A stretch of 64,000 bases of DNA, taken from NCBI GenBank assembly GCA_951802425.1, contig CATOQE010000001.1, forward strand, positions 97,219 to 161,218, read 5' to 3'. The translations under genes were made by a program, and so were the position numbers. Below the pieces are notes generated by a model. It was not told the DNA's origin. It did not search any database and worked only from the letters and a program-made list of their open reading frames with translations. The stretch is from Clavaria fumosa. Its lineage: Eukaryota > Basidiomycota > Agaricomycetes > Agaricales > Clavariaceae. This document shows, piece after piece, positions 22,140 to 32,217 of the stretch; the first letter of the stretch is position 1; each line of letters starts with the position of its first letter.

Positions 22140-23246
22140 GGCTGCGGTAACTGGCCTGGGAGACATGTTCCGGAAATTGATCAACTTCTGTCTCAAAGGG
22201 GTAAAATGGGCGGTAGCTCCACTATCAAGGAATGCGGTGACGTGGGAGCACTGATGAGTTGCCTTGGCAGCGACATCTGTGGGAGTAGAAGTACAGGTGA
22301 ATGCGACCCACTTGTCCGTCTCTTCTTTCTTCCCCTTCGTTGCTGCAGCGTTCGCTTCGGTTTGTTTGCTCTTCGCCCAGGGAGGGCGTTGTCCCTCCTT
22401 GGGTCCTCCCTTGGCAAAGCAGTCCTCTATATTGTGGTTGGTGCGTTTGCAGTTGTCCCACAGCTTCGTTTGGCCTGAAGACTTGTTCCCCTTGCCTCTG
22501 CGACGATTTTTATTTGTCTGGAAGGCCGCCTGACCAGATTTTGATAGTCCATGAGTTATCTGTCATTGATGATTCTCCTCAAGGACAATTCTAATCAGGT
22601 AGTTCGGGTCAACAGCTTTTTCATTCATGTCTGCGGCATGGAGGACGGATTGCAGGAGTGGCCAATAGCTTAGCGGTAAGCTCACATGTATCATTGTCGC
22701 GAAGTCGTCATCATTGACTGGTGTGCCAATTGCCTCCAGTTCATTTTGCAGGTCGGTCATCGCGTTGAGGTGCGCACGCACATCTCCTCCTTCGGGGCAG
22801 TGAAGCTCCTGAATATGTTGATGGGTATCAACTTGATAAACACGACTTTTCTTCCTAGCATCCGAGATTATTTGCTGCCACATCTGTGCAGCTGAAGTGT
22901 TTGCCCAGAGCATCGTGGAAAGTCGCGGCGAGACAGAGGTAAGCATTATGTGTTGTGCCACGTACTCTTTTTGCTCATACTCGTCCATAGCGCATTCGAG
23001 CTCTTGGATCTCGAGTTGCGTGGCGGGTTTTCCAGGATCAGAAACTGGTCGGCCGTTCTCGATGTCAAAAGGTAGAGGTCGCCTTGCTGTCCTTTCGACG
23101 TGTCTGATCAGTCCCTTGGCTCCCATAGCGGTCTTGGCTCTCATTTCGTAATCAGGCCAGTTTGAACTGTCGTTGCGAAGCTTTATTATTGCGAACGAGG
23201 AGCTCTGGGGGGCGACAGAACCTTTGTGTTGGGAAGCAGGTCTCAT
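22140..23246 (-). pseudogene. Copia gag with zinc knuckle and protease
   Basis: From ATG at 23246 the protein starts MRPASQHKGSVAPQSS. It has the gag helical domain (SSNWPDYEMRAKTAMG, later MWQQIISDARK and VRAHLNAMTDLQNELEAIG). A TGA at 22563-22565 interrupts it. In the same frame the zinc knuckle region follows (WDNCKRTNHNIEDCFAKGG), in which the first Cys of CCHC is replaced by Trp. Next comes the protease motif FLDSGATAHFTPLRQ (DSGA, about 22235-22195). A frame change near 22110 separates it from integrase. Gag packages element RNA, and the protease matures the polyprotein. The TGA may derive from CGA. Confidence 0.8.
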
Positions 23247-23487
23247 AATCTCTAGAATAGAGGTGACCTGACACTACAGTTAGATGCTCAGTCGGTAGTC
23301 CGAACTTATCTGGTATTCACCTGACACTACAGTTAGACTATAAGTATTTAGTGTCAGTACAAAGAGTGTAAGGTGATAAAAGTTATTTAGACTCACTGCT
23401 CAGTTGGTAGTCTGAACTGAGCAGTATCGCACCATGCGTGTGGCTGTGAAAAGTGTAAATTAGGTTTGTGCTCTGCTTGAACATCCA
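23247..23487 (-). repeat. Probable 5' LTR/leader remnant of the copia element
   Basis: It lies immediately upstream of the copia gag ATG on the minus strand. The word CCTGACACTACAGTTAGA occurs twice (about 23269 and 23320), and GCTCAGT-GGTAGTC-GAAC also recurs, as expected of LTR-internal repeats. It ends against repeat R3 at 23488. No matching 3' LTR is present because the element is truncated. Confidence 0.4.
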
Positions 23488-23760
23488 ACATTGATGTCAT
23501 AGAACTACTGGCAGTGTTAGTTCAGTTTATATCATTGATCAAGGAAACTCAATCCTCAATCAACAACATGCCCATATTGTTGACCAATGGTAAGTGCAAA
23601 TAGTCAGCCAATGGCATGCACATATTGTCAGTCAACAAAGCAGTGGAAGCAGGGCATACAAGCAAGGTGAGCATGATAGACAGGGACTTACATTGAGGGG
23701 TTGAGTGACTTGCTGACAGTAGACTCTGAAGGTCTGAGACAACTGGGGACAGGGACAGGA
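23488..23760. repeat. Repeat R3, left piece leading into palindrome 1
   Basis: CATTGATGTCATAGAACTAC and the following about 170 bp are shared with 31376 onward. The 31-kb copy has about 235 extra bp of GTGAGCAGG-type minisatellite that this copy lacks. It passes straight into palindrome 1. No coding capacity. Confidence 0.75.
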
Positions 23761-25528
23761 AATTTTGTTCCCACATTTCATCAGTCTTTCTTGTCTAGGT
23801 GGCTAACATTATTATGCCTTCTTGTCTCATTACCCATGGTGGGCCTTCTTCTTCCATTCTATCCAGCATCCATTCAAGCCCTCCTCTATCTGAAGTGCTC
23901 CCTGCTGACCCTGTGGCACTATCAGATAGTCACCCATATACTAGCATACCATTGCCCTTGCATTATTGTCTGCTCTCCTGTCTCTGCCCAAGTGAATTCA
24001 TTCAGCAATTGCATCTCATATGTTGATAGCTGTGGGCCACACACTTTGAAACACATGCATACAAGCCTTGACACTGACTCAACTCACAACTGAACTGACT
24101 TTATAAGATGTGGGCATCCATGACACCCACTTTGACATACACCTTCAGTCAACCTTGTGCATTATGTGAGCATGGGAGTCCTGGATACCCACTTTGAGAT
24201 ACACATCCAGTCAACTTACTTTGTACATTATGAGAGGTGTGGGTGTCCTGGCCATTTACATGGCATGTCTCACCTGTAACATGTCCAAGCCTGCATCACA
24301 TTGGATCTTGGTAGGTATGTAGGACCTAGGTATTAGCATGCTGGGAGTGAGCAGCACAGGTAGCATAAGTAGGATGGAGGGTGGACAGTCTGAGTGGGGT
24401 GAGTGGGTGGCACAAGCAAGGTGAGTAAAGCAGGAAGCATGCCAGGTGGTGTAGCACCAATGAGGTGAGTGGGCAGACAGCACAAGCAGGGTGGATGGTG
24501 CAATTGGGGTGAGCAGCATGGGTGACACCAGTGGGGCAAGTTTGGTGGACAAGTGCATGTGCATATTATCAGTCAATGATATATCTGCTTGAGTAATGTA
24601 TGTGTTTACGTTGCTCATGTTTGTCATTAAGCAATGACTGATGAGCATGAGCAGTGCCAGGATGACAAACATGAGCACAGTAAACACATACATTACTCAA
24701 GCAGATATATCATTGACTGATAATATGCACATGCACTTGTCCACCAAACTTGCCCCACTGGTGTCACCCATGCTGCTCACCCCAATTGCACCATCCACCC
24801 TGCTTGTGCTGTCTGCCCACTCACCTCATTGGTGCTACACCACCTGGCATGCTTCCTGCTTTACTCACCTTGCTTGTGCCACCCACTCACCCCACTCAGA
24901 CTGTCCACCCTCCATCCTACTTATGCTACCTGTGCTGCTCACTCCCAGCATGCTAATACCTAGGTCCTACATACCTACCAAGATCCAATGTGATGCAGGC
25001 TTGGACATGTTACAGGTGAGACATGCCATGTAAATGGCCAGGACACCCACACCTCTCATAATGTACAAAGTAAGTTGACTGGATGTGTATCTCAAAGTGG
25101 GTATCCAGGACTCCCATGCTCACATAATGCACAAGGTTGACTGAAGGTGTATGTCAAAGTGGGTGTCATGGATGCCCACATCTTATAAAGTCAGTTCAGT
25201 TGTGAGTTGAGTCAGTGTCAAGGCTTGTATGCATGTGTTTCAAAGTGTGTGGCCCACAGCTATCAACATATGAGATGCAATTGCTGAATGAATTCACTTG
25301 GGCAGAGACAGGAGAGCAGACAATAATGCAAGGGCAATGGTATGCTAGTATATGGGTGACTATCTGATAGTGCCACAGGGTCAGCAGGGAGCACTTCAGA
25401 TAGAGGAGGGCTTGAATGGATGCTGGATAGAATGGAAGAAGAAGGCCCACCATGGGTAGTGAGACAAGAAGGCATAATAATGTTAGCCACCTAGACAAGA
25501 AAGACTGATGAAATGTGGGAACAAAATT
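23761..25528. repeat. Giant palindrome 1: two 867-bp arms, 34-bp spacer
   Basis: Arms 23761-24627 and 24662-25528 are reverse complements of each other with only a few mismatches (for example GCAACG against GCACAG beside the spacer, and CATTACCC against CACTACCC at 23830/25455). The spacer 24628-24661 contains GCAATGACTGATGAGCATGA. The outer ends are AATTTTGTTCCCACA. The sequence belongs to the same family as palindrome 2 (58692-61412) and as the single-arm copy at 31.8-32.06 kb. The mirrored open frames are not genes. A DNA arrangement like this could extrude a cruciform or fold back when single-stranded. Confidence 0.93.
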
Positions 25529-25735
25529 GCGTTTCTTAAGGTGGGTTGCTAACTATTCCCTAGGACGAATAGGCTAGCCTATTCAGGTTGGATGTTGGAT
25601 ACCTTCAAATCTCACCCCCCCCTTGGAATTGAGGGTGGTGGCAGTGAGGGGAGGTGACCCAGAGTGGATTAGGGTTAGGTTAAGGGGGTTCGTGGTTTCC
25701 CCTAACTCAAATGGCAGGGTTAGGGCCTGGTTGGA
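25529..25735. other. Junction sequence between palindrome 1 and minisatellite
   Basis: GTTTCTTAAGG continues the palindrome family consensus for a few bases, after which CCTAGGACGAATAGGCTAGCC and GGGTTAGGTTAAGGGGG-type sequence follows. There is one short interstitial GGGTTAGG-like word but no array. No gene. Confidence 0.4.
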
Positions 25736-26452
25736 TTGACTGGGCCCAGTTGGATCACCTTGGGGCATGGTTGGATTAACCCAGGGCATGGTTGGATTGA
25801 CCCAGGGCATGGTTGGATCACCTTGGGGCCTGGTTGGATCTACTCAGAGCATGGTTGGATTGACCCAGGGCATGGTTGGATCACCCTGAGGCATGGTTGG
25901 ATCCACTCAGAGCATGGTTGGATTGACCCAGGGCATGGTTGGATTAACCCAGGGCCTGGTTGGATCTACTTGGGGCATGGTTGGATCTACTTGGGGCATG
26001 GTTGGATCACCCTGAGGCATGGTTGGATCTACTTGGGGCATGGTTGGATTAACCCAGGGCCTGGTTGGATCTACTTGGGGCCTGGTTGGTTCACCCTGAG
26101 GCATGGTTGGATCTACTCAGAGCATGGTTGGATTGACCTAGGGCATGGTTGGATTAACCCAGGGCCTGGTTGGATCTACTTGGGGCATGGTTGGATCTAC
26201 TTGGGGCATGGTTGGATTAACCCAGGGCCTGGTTGGATCTACTTGGGGCCTGGTTGGTTCACCCTGAGGCATGGTTGGATCTACTCAGAGCATGGTTGGA
26301 TCTACTTGGGGCATGGTTGGATTAACCCAGGGCCTGGTTGGATCACCCTGAGGCATGGTTGGATTGACCCAGGGCATGGTTGGATCACCCTGTGGTTAGG
26401 TTGGATTGACCCAGGGCATGGTTGGATCACCTTGGGGCCTGGTTGGATCTAC
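25736..26452. repeat. 21-bp minisatellite, about 34 copies
   Basis: GGCATGGTTGGAT plus an 8-bp variable part (TGACCCAG, CTACTTGG, CACCCTGA, TAACCCAG) repeats every 21 bp. As 21 is a multiple of 3 and the unit lacks stops, a frame of more than 200 codons with the heptad GHGWI-x-x is open on the plus strand, and another on the minus strand. There is no non-repetitive protein attached, so I treat it as a minisatellite. Confidence 0.9.
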
Positions 26453-27156
26453 TAATAGCATAGTCCTTGTGCAGATGGAGCATCTGCGCTTTCTTTCACT
26501 GCAAGCTAACCACTCAAGCTAGTCTTTTGAAATTTTGTGTGCCTATATCTACCCCTCTAATCCTCAATTTCCATGGTTTACATTTTCCCCAAACCTATTT
26601 CCCAATGCATGGCAGAGCTGCTGACCAAACCAGTCAAAATTCTCCCATTTATCAAAACCAACCATAGGATTCCAAAACAAATGGAATGCTATACTGGGCC
26701 ATCCCATACCTATCATATTCCATCCCCCTCTCTCCCCTCCCATCACCCACAAAGCAACAATTCCAGCATATAGTCAGAATCCAGTTCTCACATCCTCACA
26801 CAAGTTTGTACTTGTGGTGGCACCTAATCAAAAGGGATCACATTGAAAGATTGAGTATAGTGCATGAATAATTTAGGGTTCCTGGGGTCTTCCAGCAAAA
26901 TTTGAAATATAGTAGCTGTGAAGTAGTTATTAGAAGAACATATGCAGCTGACTGATAGCTGCATATATGAATGTTGATGTTGTCATGTCATGAGGTGGGT
27001 CACATGGTGATGCTTGTGACCATGGGTAATACTGGTAATGTGAATAAGACTAATGTATTCATGTGGCATAATGTGCCAGATGAAGGGATTGTGCCATGGC
27101 ATATCATACATAGTATTGGAGGCTGCTGGTGTGTCATCATTGTGGTTAGCTGCTGG
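26453..27156. repeat. Dispersed repeat R1, copy at 26.5 kb
   Basis: It starts CTAATAGCATAGTCCTTGTG directly after the minisatellite and follows R1 to the GCTGCTGGTG tail, where a different LTR-like sequence begins at 27157. It lacks the region holding the 109-bp unit (26830-26870 jumps to AATTTAGGGTTCCTGGGG). It is decayed and non-coding. Confidence 0.75.
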
Positions 27157-27591
27157 TGTTAGGATTGCTTACCTAAGCCATCCCAAAGAGGAGTTGTGGA
27201 GAAACTGGGGAGGCTTGTTGGAAGGCCACATGACCTGTGGCTGAGAGTCAGATTACTTAATCCCAAAGTCACCTGACCTGCACCTTGGCATGTCACATGA
27301 TCCAAGGATCCAAGCATGAGAACACCAGCAAGTGCTGAGGCATTTGCTATAAGTACTTCACCTTTTCCTTTTTTGTACTCTTTTCCCCTTATCTTAGTAT
27401 TGTCATCATGACCTCCCTTAAGTTGTGTGAGCCCAGTCTTATATAATACTAAGATCTGCCCATCTGCCCAAGCCCTGTGTCCTAACCCAGCTAGCCTGGA
27501 CCCTTAATTTCAAACTGTGACACATTGTCACAGCTCAGCCCCTATCATCCTCTTTTCCTTTTCCTTGCCTGTGGTGTGTAACAGAACCACA
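27157..27591 (+). mobile_element. Candidate LTR of a second LTR family
   Basis: It starts TGTTAGGATTGC inside the R1 triplet-rich tail and could end at GTGTAACA (27591), giving TG...CA ends and 435 bp. TGCTATAAGTACTTCACC near 27349 is a plausible TATA box followed by a pyrimidine-rich start region. There is no TSD (GCTGG against GAACC), so if real it is a 5' LTR joined to internal sequence (27592-27695). That sequence breaks off into LTR-A copy 5. The end point is uncertain. Confidence 0.4.
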
Positions 27592-27695
27592 TGAATTTTT
27601 TACTGTGTGTAGATACACATGACCCAACCTGGAAGATGACTACTGTGACCCTCTCTGGGTGATACCAAGTGCCCAGCAACACTGCCCACCACTCA

Positions 27696-28524
27696 ATCAA
27701 GTCTAGAGTACCATAAGTACATGTGAGACTTTATATGTGCACGTACAGGAAGTATAATAGAAAAGGAAAAGTGCAGAGGTCACCAAGCAACAAGACTATA
27801 GTAGTACAGGGTAGACCTAGTTGTGAAATGACCATGCGTGTGCTCTACTAAGGTTGCAAGGGGTAGGGAAGACATAAGTAAGGTCACAAATGTGACCAGT
27901 CATGGGTCATGACCTAGCTAGATAAGCATATGTGTAACTATAACTATGGGGGTATCTTCAGATCATAAGTATCGCAGTTATAGATTACTGAGGGCAAGTA
28001 GGGGAGCATAATTTGAAGGTATATATGACTGACCGTCAGTGGCACGTTTGGTTGTTAAGGTCACAAGGTCATGCGAGTGATCATGTGGGTGATGCTAGTG
28101 GTGCAGGTGACTTTAGGTGGGAAGTCACATGGGTAACATTGGTAACACAAGTAATGTGAGTGGCACTGGTAATGGTAGTAGCACCAGTGATGTCATGGTA
28201 ATGTCAGTGATGCTGGTAGCACTGGTGGTGTCACATGGCAGGTCATGTGCCAGATGAAGAGATTGCAGAACTGTGTGTTGTGCATTGATATGGTGGGTTC
28301 GGACGAAGTATACATGTGGGGTGAGGCAGAGAGAGGCATTGCGAGTATGGTATGGTGGTCGTGAGTGTCGTGTGAATGCGGGAGAGGTCAGAGGGGCTCC
28401 CAGAAGGGGACAGTGGGTTCCGGAAGTGTGTAGAGGGGCTCACAAAGTTATAGAGGGCAATCAGGAGGTTTGTAGGTGTCGGTAAAGTCGGCTTGGGCAA
28501 AGGAAAAATGAATGGGTCCTGACA
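27696..28524 (+). mobile_element. LTR-A fragment, copy 5 (3' part only)
   Basis: It picks up LTR-A at TCAAGTCTAGAGTACC and continues to the canonical end ATGAATGGGTCCTGACA at 28524. The first part of the LTR is missing. CpG sites are mostly decayed up to about 28300 but several are kept afterwards (GGGTTCGGACGAAG). It is followed directly by gypsy coding debris. Confidence 0.75.
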
Positions 28525-28599
28525 CACCCCTGAAAACAAGTACCCTCACATCTGCAAGTATTCCAGACACCCATTTTCCCAACCCTGGCCCTATCCCTG

Positions 28600-29340
28600 A
28601 TTGGCCCAGCCACTACCCTTTGGTTTTTAGTGAAGCAAAGGGGGATGAGCTTCCCTGCTCCCGCCCAGACTTAGATATTAAAATTGAGTTTAAACTGGAC
28701 CCTGGGCACCTCTCCTCTAAGCTATACTCACTAATGCAAGGAGAGATGGTGGTGAATCACTGGGTGGATGAGCAGCTGGCCTCTGGACAAATCTGACCTT
28801 GGAAGTCCCTGTATGTGAGCCCCCTCTTCTTCAAATGCGAGAAGGACAAGCTGCAGCCCATTATCAACTACTCCAGCTGAACTTGCATCAAATCAAAGAC
28901 AAGTACACCCTCCCCCTCATCTGAGACACTGTGGATGTGTTAAAGGGGGCAACTATCTATCCCAAGATTGATGCGAAGGGAGGTTTCCCATCAATGCAGG
29001 TCTGGCCAGAACATCAACACCACTGTGCTTTCCTAACACCTCATGGACTCTTTGAACCAACAGTTATGTGGTTTGGGCTACAGAATGCACCTGCAACCTT
29101 CCAGTGCTTCATGAACCATGTGTTGAGGGAAGAGATTGCAGGAGGGCATGTCTGGGCCTATGTTGATGATGTTATAGTGTTTGCAGAGGATTTGGCTATG
29201 CACCAGTATTGGATGGATCAGGTCTTGAGGAAGTTCAGGGAGAATGGGCTGTGTCTCAGACTCAGCAAGTGTGAGTTCAAGATGAGTGAGATCTTCTTCC
29301 TGGGAATGAAGATCTCCCACAACTATCTGGAGCACTGTCA
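28600..29340 (+). pseudogene. Gypsy reverse transcriptase remnant
   Basis: Recognisable pieces in different frames are: LDPGHLSSKLYSLMQGE and VDEQLASGQI (start of RT, about 28690-28795), SPLFFKCEKDKLQPIINY (28822-28875), then MWFGLQNAPATFQCFMNHVL (29069-29128) and AYVDDVIVFAED (YVDD active site, about 29157-29192), CLRLSKCEFKMSEIFFLG (29251-29304). Stops and frame changes separate them. Ty3/gypsy RT copies element RNA into DNA. This copy is dead. It ends abruptly near 29345, where minus-strand gag sequence starts. Confidence 0.75.
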
Positions 29341-29369
29341 CACCTGTGCTGCTCCCTTCAGGTCCGGAC

Positions 29370-30428
29370 TGGAAACACTATCTCCAGTTTTGGATCTCTG
29401 ATAGCTCATACCTTGTGCCTCAGTAGTAGGTTTTCGTCCTCTGGCTCCTCACTTTCAACCACAGGTATCTCCTGTGGTTTATTGGGCCCTGCCTTGCCTG
29501 GATCCTCCTGTAAGGCATAGTTCCTTACATTTCCCCTAAAAGCCTCTGGCTTTCACTGTGACTGCAGACATGCACTCATGTAATGCCCTGCTTTCCTGCA
29601 TGTATAATATATTAAAGGAGCTTTCCACTCCTCTCCAATTTGTGGCCCTGCCTTGGGCAGTTCTAGCTGGGGTTTACTCCCTCTGGCTGGGGTGCATTCA
29701 TCCTGCACACAGTCAATCCACAGGGGAAAAGGTTCCCCTGGCCTGTGGTCTGTGTGTGGCTGATATGGCCACAGTCTCACAAACTGCTGCCCCACAGGTA
29801 TTCTACCTGTGGGTGGGTTTCCTTTGGTACCCACTGGGTTCCCTGATGAAGGCACTGCCCTCTGCTGCCGGAGGTAGTGGAGGGTTGCTTCCACTTGGTG
29901 ACTAGCGTCGATAATATCCTCGATGCTAATTGCACGAGTTTTGAAGATGGCCTCCACCATCTTGTTAGGCAGTCCATTAAGGAACTGCCTCTTCATCGTA
30001 CCAGCATCAGGTGGGGTGAGCATTTGCTCAGCTGCCTGGGCCAATTCATTCCAGAATCCCAAGGCACCCTTCACCTTTGTGAACTTTACCTGGTAGAAGG
30101 CATCCACTGCCTTTTGGGCCATTACCTCAGTCAGGAACTGCTTAAACATAGCAGTTATCAATTCCTCGAAGGTGGACCTTCAAGGAGCACAGGACAGTCC
30201 TGTTACTTCTTGGGTATACCAAGTAGCAGCTATTCTGCTCAGTTGTGAACCTGCTAACATGACACATTGGTTCTCCAACTGCAGTCGGACTACTCTATAA
30301 ATGTAGAAGTAGTTAAAGAGGCCATTGAGCCACCCTTCCCAGACAACAAGATCATCTTGTCTGTCATAGAGCTCAGGGGGCTCAATCTTGATCCCCTTAA
30401 TCTCAGCTATTGCCTTGGGCAATAGCAA
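29370..30428 (-). pseudogene. Gypsy gag, minus strand, with degenerate zinc knuckle
   Basis: The N-terminal part (30428-30183) has IKIEPPELYDRQDDLVVWEG and WLNGLFNYFYIYRVV, typical of fungal Ty3/gypsy gag. An in-frame TGA at 30180-30182 interrupts it. The same frame continues with TAMFKQFLTEVMAQKAVDAF, MKRQFLNGLPNKMVEAIF and IYYTCRKAGHYMSAC to a stop at 29553. The first Cys of the CCHC knuckle is Tyr. Downstream minus-strand words such as KPQEIPVVESEEPEDEN (about 29480-29440) look like the gag C-terminus after the stop. It faces the RT remnant head to tail in opposite orientation, so the two were joined by rearrangement. Confidence 0.75.
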
Positions 30429-30554
30429 GGTTTTATCTCATATCATCACAAGATAGCAATGTAACACATCACTTTGGTAGTTGGTAGAACTTGGGGATAC
30501 TTCCTGATTAATCTCCCACTCCTTCTGGGGTGGTTCCATCCATCTGAATGGGCC

Positions 30555-30900
30555 CATTCAACTTGTTGGCTCTCAATGGTTGCTAGAAGCCAGGGGCAGC
30601 ATCATGCAAGCAGATCCTATGCTTTGTATCCCAAAAATGAGCCAGAATCTGCTTCTGTGGACAGTTGTAGACTGTCAGAAACAGAATGCGAACACCTTAT
30701 GGGATATCACCCTGTTGCCTGACCAGGACCAGATCAGACAAGACATGGCTAGAGCATGTACATATCTGTCAGATGTGTACAAGCAAGTGCATGTGGAACC
30801 TGAAGAAGTTTGAAAGATGGCATTTGCAACTGCCTTAGGCACCATGTTCTCACATGTGATGCAGATAGGAATTGCAATGCCCCTGGGTAATGACACAGTG
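30555..30900 (+). pseudogene. Second gypsy reverse transcriptase fragment
   Basis: The plus strand encodes LLEARGSIMQADPMLCIPKM, LWTVVDCQKQNANTLWDITL, LPDQDQIRQDMARAC and DVYKQVHVEPEEV, then a stop, then AFATALGTMFSHVMQIG. These match the order of the RT fingers and palm in a gypsy lineage reading 'VVDxRxxNxNTxxDxxPLPDQ...'. The first catalytic Asp region (SKIDLSDAYEQ in intact relatives) is deleted or altered here. It is a 115-codon remnant with at least one stop and a frame slip near 30860. Confidence 0.65.
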
Positions 30901-31375
30901 GTCAATGAATATAAGAATTCTGATGCTGGGGAACAAACTGATGGTGGTGCTATAAGAGTGGAGACATTCATAGCTGTCAAGAGGATAGATAACATGTTTG
31001 GTTGGTGTCAAGGAACAATCTGACAGTGGTGACAGCAGTGAAGGTATCCCTCATTGATGGGGCCATGACATATCTACACTGGTCTCTTGGTTTGCTGCTT
31101 GTGACTTGGCAATCTCGATGCACATATTGTCATTGGCATAGGCCCTGCATGGCTCAGTTGCATGCATGCCTGGGGCATGCAGGTCTGCATTGTTGATAAG
31201 TGGTGTGTGCACCTCTCCTTTGCTCATCTCATAATATGTGATGTCCTGCTTGTATAATAATTCTGTCTCTTCTCAACTCAGTGTTTGTGTACTGTTGCAT
31301 TCACTAATCCCATAAGGTTTGCAGCTTGGGATCAGGATGGAAGGTGGGCAAACAGGTACTTGTTTTTTTCTGTGC
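30901..31375. other. No recognisable gene
   Basis: CpG-depleted sequence rich in TGCATG and TGATG words, with short frames only. It probably contains further decayed gypsy sequence, but no motif can be supported. Confidence 0.35.
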
Positions 31376-32064
31376 ATTGATGTCATAGAACTACTGGCAG
31401 TGTTAGTTCAGTTTATATCATTGACCAAGGAAACTCAATCCTCAATCAACAACATGCCCATATTGTTGACCAATGATAAGTGCAAGTAGTCAGCCAATGG
31501 CATGCACATATTGTCAGTCAACAAAGCAGTGGAAGCAGGGCAAGCAGGTGAGTGGGGCAGGCAGTGCAATTAGGTTGAGTGAGATGAGTAGTGCAAGCAG
31601 GGTGAGCAGGTGAGTGGCAGTCATGGTTAGCAGTGGGCAGTGCAAGTGGGATGGGCAGGGTGTATAGCACAAGTGGGTTGAGCAGGGTAGGCAGTGCAAG
31701 TAAGGAGGGTGGGGTGGATGGTGCAAGCATTGAGAGTGGCATGGGATGGCACAAGCAGGGTGACTAGTGCAGTACAAGCAAGGTGAGCATGATAGACAGG
31801 GACTTACATTGAGTTGAGTGACTTGATGACTGTAGACTCTGAAGGTCTGAGATGACTGGGGACAGGGACAGGGAATTTTGTTTCCACATTTCATCAGTCT
31901 TTCTTGTCTAGGTGGCTAACATTATTATGCCTTCCTGTCTCCACTACCCATGGTGGGCCTTCTTCTTCCATTCTATCTAGCATCCATTCAGGCTCTCCTC
32001 TATCTGAGGTGCTCCCTGCTGCCCCTCTGGCACTATTAGATAGTCACCCATATACCAGCATACC
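31376..32064. repeat. Repeat R3, single-arm copy of the palindrome family
   Basis: It begins CATTGATGTCATAGAAC like 23488. It contains a GGTGAGCAGGTGAGTGG-type minisatellite (31540-31780) absent from the first copy. It then follows the left arm of palindrome 1 from AATTTTGTTTCCACATTTC to ACCAGCATACCATTG, where it breaks off at 32064. No inverted partner follows, so this shows the unfolded state of the family. Positions 32065-32217 are GT-rich sequence (GTTCAGGTTTGGGAAGGG, GAGTTAGGTTGTG) with no gene. Confidence 0.75.
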
Positions 32065-32217
32065 ATTGTAGGTAAGTTTTCTAATTGGGGTTCAGGTTTG
32101 GGAAGGGTTCAGGTTGTTTCTGTGCCAGTGTTTTAGAGGTCATTTGTGAGGGGTTAGTAAGTTATTTAAATTGTTTGAGTTAGGTTGTGTTTATGAGGTT
32201 CAGGTTGTTTGTTTAAT

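Larger units (their letters stand above)
20567..23246 (-). mobile_element. Ty1/copia retrotransposon, 3'-truncated
   Basis: The minus-strand order is gag, zinc knuckle, aspartic protease, GAG-pre-integrase and integrase, which is the copia order (integrase before reverse transcriptase). It stops near 20567, just where the RT region begins (SQWKEAW resembles the start of the copia RT domain). RT and RNase H are therefore missing, along with the 3' LTR. The CpG-rich sequence indicates a fairly young or protected copy. Confidence 0.85.

Noticed and set aside
23499..23776. Possible tRNA or other small RNA genes among the short hairpins of the repeats
   Set aside because: No cloverleaf with A/B box consensus or CCA-adjacent acceptor stem could be found by eye in this or other gene-free stretches.
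25736..26455. A 239-codon plus-strand frame made of GHGWI-type heptads
   Set aside because: It is explained by a 21-bp minisatellite, whose length is a multiple of three. The opposite strand is also open, and no unique protein sequence is attached.
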